Below the pieces are notes generated by a model, which was given only the letters and a program-made list of their open reading frames with translations, ran no database searches and was not told the origin of the DNA. Shown piece after piece: positions 59,476 to 64,000 of a stretch of DNA of 64,000 bases. Every line of letters starts with the position of its first letter. Position 1 is the stretch's first letter. The position numbers and the translations under genes were made by a program. Location: NCBI GenBank assembly GCA_033977485.1, contig CM066998.1, positions 50,682,274 through 50,746,273 on the forward strand. The letters run 5' to 3'. Origin of the DNA: Hydrangea macrophylla (Eukaryota; Streptophyta; Magnoliopsida; Cornales; Hydrangeaceae).

Positions 59476-61175
59476 TGTCCATATTCAACACTGCGTGTTC
59501 ACTAAATGATGACACAATTCCAATTAATCATTATTTTTCTTATTTTAATGTTGTTCTGTTCAATTTAATATTTTTTGATTGTTCATTTACAAGAATCCAA
59601 CTCTAAGTGCACTTTTGGCATAGTCTATCCACTGGACAGAGAAACTCGGAACTCTCTTTTTATTCTGAGTTCGTTGGATATTATTATACCATGGGAGAAG
59701 TGGGAAAGGGCGGGATAAGGCGCAATGGGATAAGAAAAATGACTAATATTATATAACAATAAATAGTCATTAATATTTAATTAAACAATATATGTTTGCA
59801 AAAACCATAAAACTAATATCTGAAATATAGGATAATTTTTAAACTATTCATGTATTCATAAAAAATCATAAAATGATTTTTTAAAAAAAAGAAAATTATA
59901 TTTTTAACATAGAAAAGAATAGCTAAAAATGATAAGAATAAATAAAATTTACTACAGTTATTACCTTACACATTTAATCATATGCGCAACTCTTATCCGG
60001 CACTCCGCCACACTAATAGCATGATTTAAGCTTATTTAGAGTTATTTTTCCTATCCTATATTCTTATACAACATCTTTATCCAACTTGCCAAACACAACT
60101 TGATATAATAGTGCAATTTCTATTGCTTATCCCTTTTGTGTTGAGATAAATGGAAATCACGTGCGAGACCTACGTAGATTGTGGAACTTAAATACTGAGG
60201 AGTCACAATAAAGTGAGATACATTTATTCACATCTAAAAATAATACAATTCCTATCTATTATCTTCTTTTGTGTTGTAATAAATTATACTTACTTCTGGG
60301 CCATACTATGAAACCTAAATAACAATGAATTTTGAGGTGTAGTTTTCTGTTACATGGATTAAAGGATTTCTTTGGATTAGTTTGTAATCTAAATCAAAGT
60401 AATTAGATGAAAGTATGAAATCACATCTCTCGAGTTAAGAATAAGAAAGAATATATACATTGAATTGTTTTAACTTCACACAAGTTTTGTGGGTATACGA
60501 TACTATGTATCTATCTGTAGTAATAGCTACCGATATCAAATTAGAAGTGCAAATTTAAAAAGATTTATTTCACAGTAAAGACTCATTATCCAATAAAGTT
60601 TTTCTTCAACATTACACCTACTTATTTAATTGTTTTTTTTCTCAACTTACCTCCATAATTAATTCTAAAACTCTCCCATGACTTTTGTTAATATTACCTA
60701 TCTTCATTGAAAAGATTCATGGTACTTTTTTTTAAATTTATTATTTATTTTTTTTATTGGCTTTCGTATTTTTTTTTTGGTTATACATTTATGTTTGAAT
60801 GATGAGAAAATATTGAAAACAAACAATAAACAAAACATGCTCTTTGTATAGCATTGTCTTTTTTTTGAAAAATATTTGTATAAAATTTCAAAAATTGTTT
60901 TATGTTCACCAACTTGTTAAAGAATTTACTGTTAATTCTAGGTTTAAGTGAGGCTAATGTTTTTTTCCCCTTCAGTATAGTTGTTACAAGACACTTGGTA
61001 TTTAAGATCTTTTAGATCTTTTTCTGTTCTTATAGAACTTTTTACCCCTAATCCTCCTCTAAATCAAGAGCTTGTATTGTTTTAAAATTGTTCTCCTGTT
61101 TTTTTATAAATAAAACATAAGACCTATTTTTTTTTTTTTTTTGGGTCTGCTAGTTTTACTATTTAATGAAGAAAA

Positions 61176-63214
61176 ATATGGTCAAAAGTCCCATTCTACC
61201 AACGTTTTTAGAAATAGGTCCACCAATTGGTACTTCATAATAGTAGGTCCTATAATTGTGATTGTTGTTAGAGATTAGTCCAAAATGTTCTATTTTAGAA
61301 CTATTAGATGACTTTTCTACCCCTAACCCATATATATGACTGTATATATACATGTATTTAATACATATTTAAAGATTGAATGAGTTACCAAATCTGACCA
61401 AATCTTATCAAATCCCAATTGATATTGGTTACAATATATATAGAAATAATATCCCAATATTTTAGGCTATTACTTTCCAAATTTGTTACAAACGAGTTTC
61501 ACCATTTCTCATTCACAGTGTATAAATCAGATTCAGTCAACATATCACATCATAAACGCGTTTGGGCTCACTGTTATGTTTTGGATTGAAGGTTCTGCAT
61601 TATGTGAGTTCTCATTTAAAATTTTACAGTACTAGAGTCAAATTTCACACTATTCTTATCAAAATTGAGAATTTTACAGTGTTGAATTTCACACTTGTGT
61701 ATGGTTAATTTTAACACTACGACATTTGATAACACTCCCTTGCTGGGTATATTCCTCACAGAAATCTCACCTAATAAACATCACCCAGTGAAAGATCAAT
61801 AACATCGTATGAGAATTTCCTGATTCCAATTTATAAGTAAATTTCATGACAAACAAAAGACGATTGAGCTAACATTAACAGTAATCACACAAAAATGTTA
61901 ACTGCAATATTCACATAAATGCAGTTGTTACAAGCAGATAACAAAAATCAATGAATTATCCCCTATTAGTTTGTTACATTATCAAGTTGCCCACTAATTC
62001 TCAGAACATCTTCTCTGGCTTCGTGTTAAAACAATGTCCAAGCCCTTTCGTGAGTGTTTAGGAACTCGTGGATTAAATCGGCCCTGCACTGATTTGCATT
62101 GTACTCTGATGTGACTGGTGAATGTGAAAAGCTACATGGACAAATGGAAAACATTAGTGTAAAATTTAACAAGTAGGACTTCCCAAAGTTGAACAATGAG
62201 ATGTAGTCATAAGTCTCACACAGATAAAAATGCTACCCCTTTGAAGCGTATGAATTCAAAGCCATACAACAAACAATTAATTTTTGCAACCCGATATCAC
62301 CGAGAATCAATTTATATTCGATCCCACTACAACATAGAATGAATTCATATTTGTGTTGAAAATGTGGATGATTCCATTGCAAACTCTACAATGAGTGTGA
62401 AATTGTAGACTACGTAGCAACTTGATGAAAATGTACACATCGTTTAATGCTTACACTGTGTGTGTGATATTTCAAACGACAAGTGGCAGTGTCGAAATTC
62501 ACACAATATGAAATGTTCAAAACAGTGTGAAATTATAAAATACTAGGACGCAGTGTGATATGAACCATGACACATGTTAGAATATGACATTGTGTATAGC
62601 AGTGTGAGTGCTAAATTTCTCACTGACAAATATGATGAATGGGACATGTTAATTGCAAGTATACAATTATTTATTCATACTTTGAAAATGTGTATATTTT
62701 AGTGTAAAATTTAGCACTATGGCACTAAGTTCAATTAATCCATGTTTGATACTTAAGATGTAGTCATCAATTTCACGCTACATAATGATAATCATCTCAA
62801 GTGTTAATCAGAATAGGCGATGCACACGAGTATTAAATTTCACACTCATATTGCAGATACCCAAAATGAGTAAACCAAAAACACAACATCCCTAAACGCC
62901 CTATTTACTACAATTATACAATTATTTACTCATACTTTGCAGACGTGCATGACATGAGTGCAAAATTTAGCGCTACAACAATTTTTTTCACCAATCAATC
63001 CATGTTTGATAATTATGATGTAGTCATCAACTTCACACTACATAATGACAATAATATTAAGAGTAAATCATAAATGATGATGAACACGAGTGTTAAATTT
63101 CACACTCATATTAGACTTACAATGACACATTCTTGGAGAATCCCGTATTTTGCAGAAACCCAAAATGAGTAAACCAAAAACACAACATCCCAAAAAGTCC
63201 TATTTTTGAAGTAT
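61176..63214. mobile_element. Palindrome-rich TIR element related to 4983-6675, cut by an LTR element
   Basis: The left 280 bp matches 4983-5260 closely (CCCATTCTACCAACG, TTGTTAGAGATTAGTCCAAA, ACCAAATCTGACCAAATCTT). The interior has about ten GTGTNAAATTTCACAC-like motifs (for example 61632, 61678, 62580, 62840, 63090). It also has a tandem duplication of about 275 bp (about 62650-62905 and 62923-63193). No transposase. The right end is not seen because an LTR element begins at 63215. Confidence 0.5.
62650..63193. repeat. Tandem duplication, about 275-bp unit
   Basis: Both units contain TATACAATTATTTA, TCCATGTTTGATA, GATGTAGTCATCAA, TTAAATTTCACACTCATATT and AAACCAAAAACACAACATCC, in order. Confidence 0.75.
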
Positions 63215-64000
63215 TGTAACACCCGTACCCGGAGAACGGGTAAATTATTATTTTTTTATATGCATTAATTAATATAATTAGTGTATAAAATGGATTAAGG
63301 GGAGGCTTGGATCTTCCGTGATAAGTGTTCAGGGCACAATTGAAAAAGTCCCCAGTGAGGTGGGACAGGTAATGAGGTGGGACCCAGTGAAGGGCCGAAC
63401 AAAAAATATTTGCATTTTATATGTTAAATGCATTTATTTGATTACATGAGTATTTGTTTAAAATGCTTCCATATTATATGTTGATATATGTGTTAGCAAT
63501 TGGTTTTATGTTGGATACTCATATAAGGGTATAAATGAAAAAGATGATAACTAGTAGGTGCGATAGCAATTTCACAAAAATATGTGGGACCCACGTTGGG
63601 ACCCGTACGGGACTTAGACAAACTCATTAGATAATTGGGTAGTTAATGGAATGTTTGGGGATTTCATAATAGGAATTTAAGAATTTCGGGCGTATAAACG
63701 AAAAGAAAGGGAAAATTCTTGACACCTCACTTGCATATGTGAGTATGTGTCATGTGAGGGAGAGTAGTCTCTCATTTTGACATCAAAAATCAAAAGAAAA
63801 GAAAAGAGAGATCACGAGAGCAAAGACGGATCATCACCGACGTCAAAATTTTGCCGTTAGTCGGATTCGCGAACCGAAGCCGTTTTTGGACTCGTGAAGG
63901 TGAGATGATCGTTTCTATACCTTTAATTTATGTTTTAATCGTCGTAATTTTGGTAGCTTACGCCAATCGGTGACATGAGGGTGGCGAATTTGTGTAGTAT
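63215..64000 (+). mobile_element. 5' end of an LTR element (TGTAACACCC family), truncated by the window end
   Basis: Starts TGTAACACCCGTACCCGG and follows the same order of motifs as the - strand element from 4679: GTGTATAAAATGGATTAAGG, GGGGAGGCTTGG, GTTAGCAATTGG, GATAGCAATTTCACAAA. No ORF. Confidence 0.65.

Larger units (their letters stand above)
58606..61175. other. AT-rich intergenic region
   Basis: Contains a hairpin MITE (59130-59262), a family-B MITE arm (59370-59475), and short A/T-rich sequence. No gene recognised. Confidence 0.5.

Overview
This is nuclear DNA of a flowering plant, most likely a eudicot. It is AT-rich, holds one intron-rich plant gene, and is otherwise filled with plant LTR retrotransposons, Mutator-like (MULE) elements and hairpin MITEs. 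Nothing looks bacterial or organellar. I cannot name the species. The only complete host gene I can support is an 18-exon gene on the + strand (CDS 11371-22942). It encodes a 594-residue homologue of the spliceosome U2 snRNP protein SF3B2 (SAP145/SF3b145). Its introns carry several nested MITEs. Layout: 1-4679 is an LTR-type element on the - strand whose 5' end (TGTAACACCC) is at 4679, split at 2044-4377 by a solo LTR flanked by an AAAAA target duplication. 4983-6675 and 9645-10985 are terminal-inverted-repeat (TIR) elements rich in GTGAAATTTCAC palindromes, separated by a probable LTR fragment that ends at 9288. 11250-23400 is the SF3B2-like gene. 23629-53857 is one MULE with a 9-bp target duplication (AAACAAAAA). 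It holds three MITEs and a fragment that may be captured host sequence. 53858-56320 is intergenic with short duplications, 56323-58605 is another LTR-like insertion, and 58606-61175 is AT-rich with a hairpin MITE. 61176-63214 is a third palindrome-rich TIR element. From 63215 a + strand relative of the window's first LTR element runs off the end. The dominant structure is a 28,261-bp insertion inside the MULE (25081-53341, target duplication CCCTC). It is a - strand, non-autonomous, gag-only LTR retrotransposon of Tat/Ogre-like character, arranged LTR-internal-LTR-internal-LTR with three ~2.93-kb LTRs and two nearly identical ~9.73-kb internal regions. Marker differences show the middle LTR is a hybrid of the outer two, as expected from unequal recombination between the LTRs. 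Each internal region has a truncated gag-like ORF, a large 60-bp minisatellite, a second minisatellite, and several polypurine-tract-like motifs. Next to each 5' LTR, the primer-binding site continues into a 50-nt copy of the 3' part of a tRNA-Arg. This copy includes the CCA tail and has G where the gene-encoded anticodon would have A. It looks like a reverse-transcribed record of a mature, inosine-modified primer tRNA, and it is the most unusual observation in the window.
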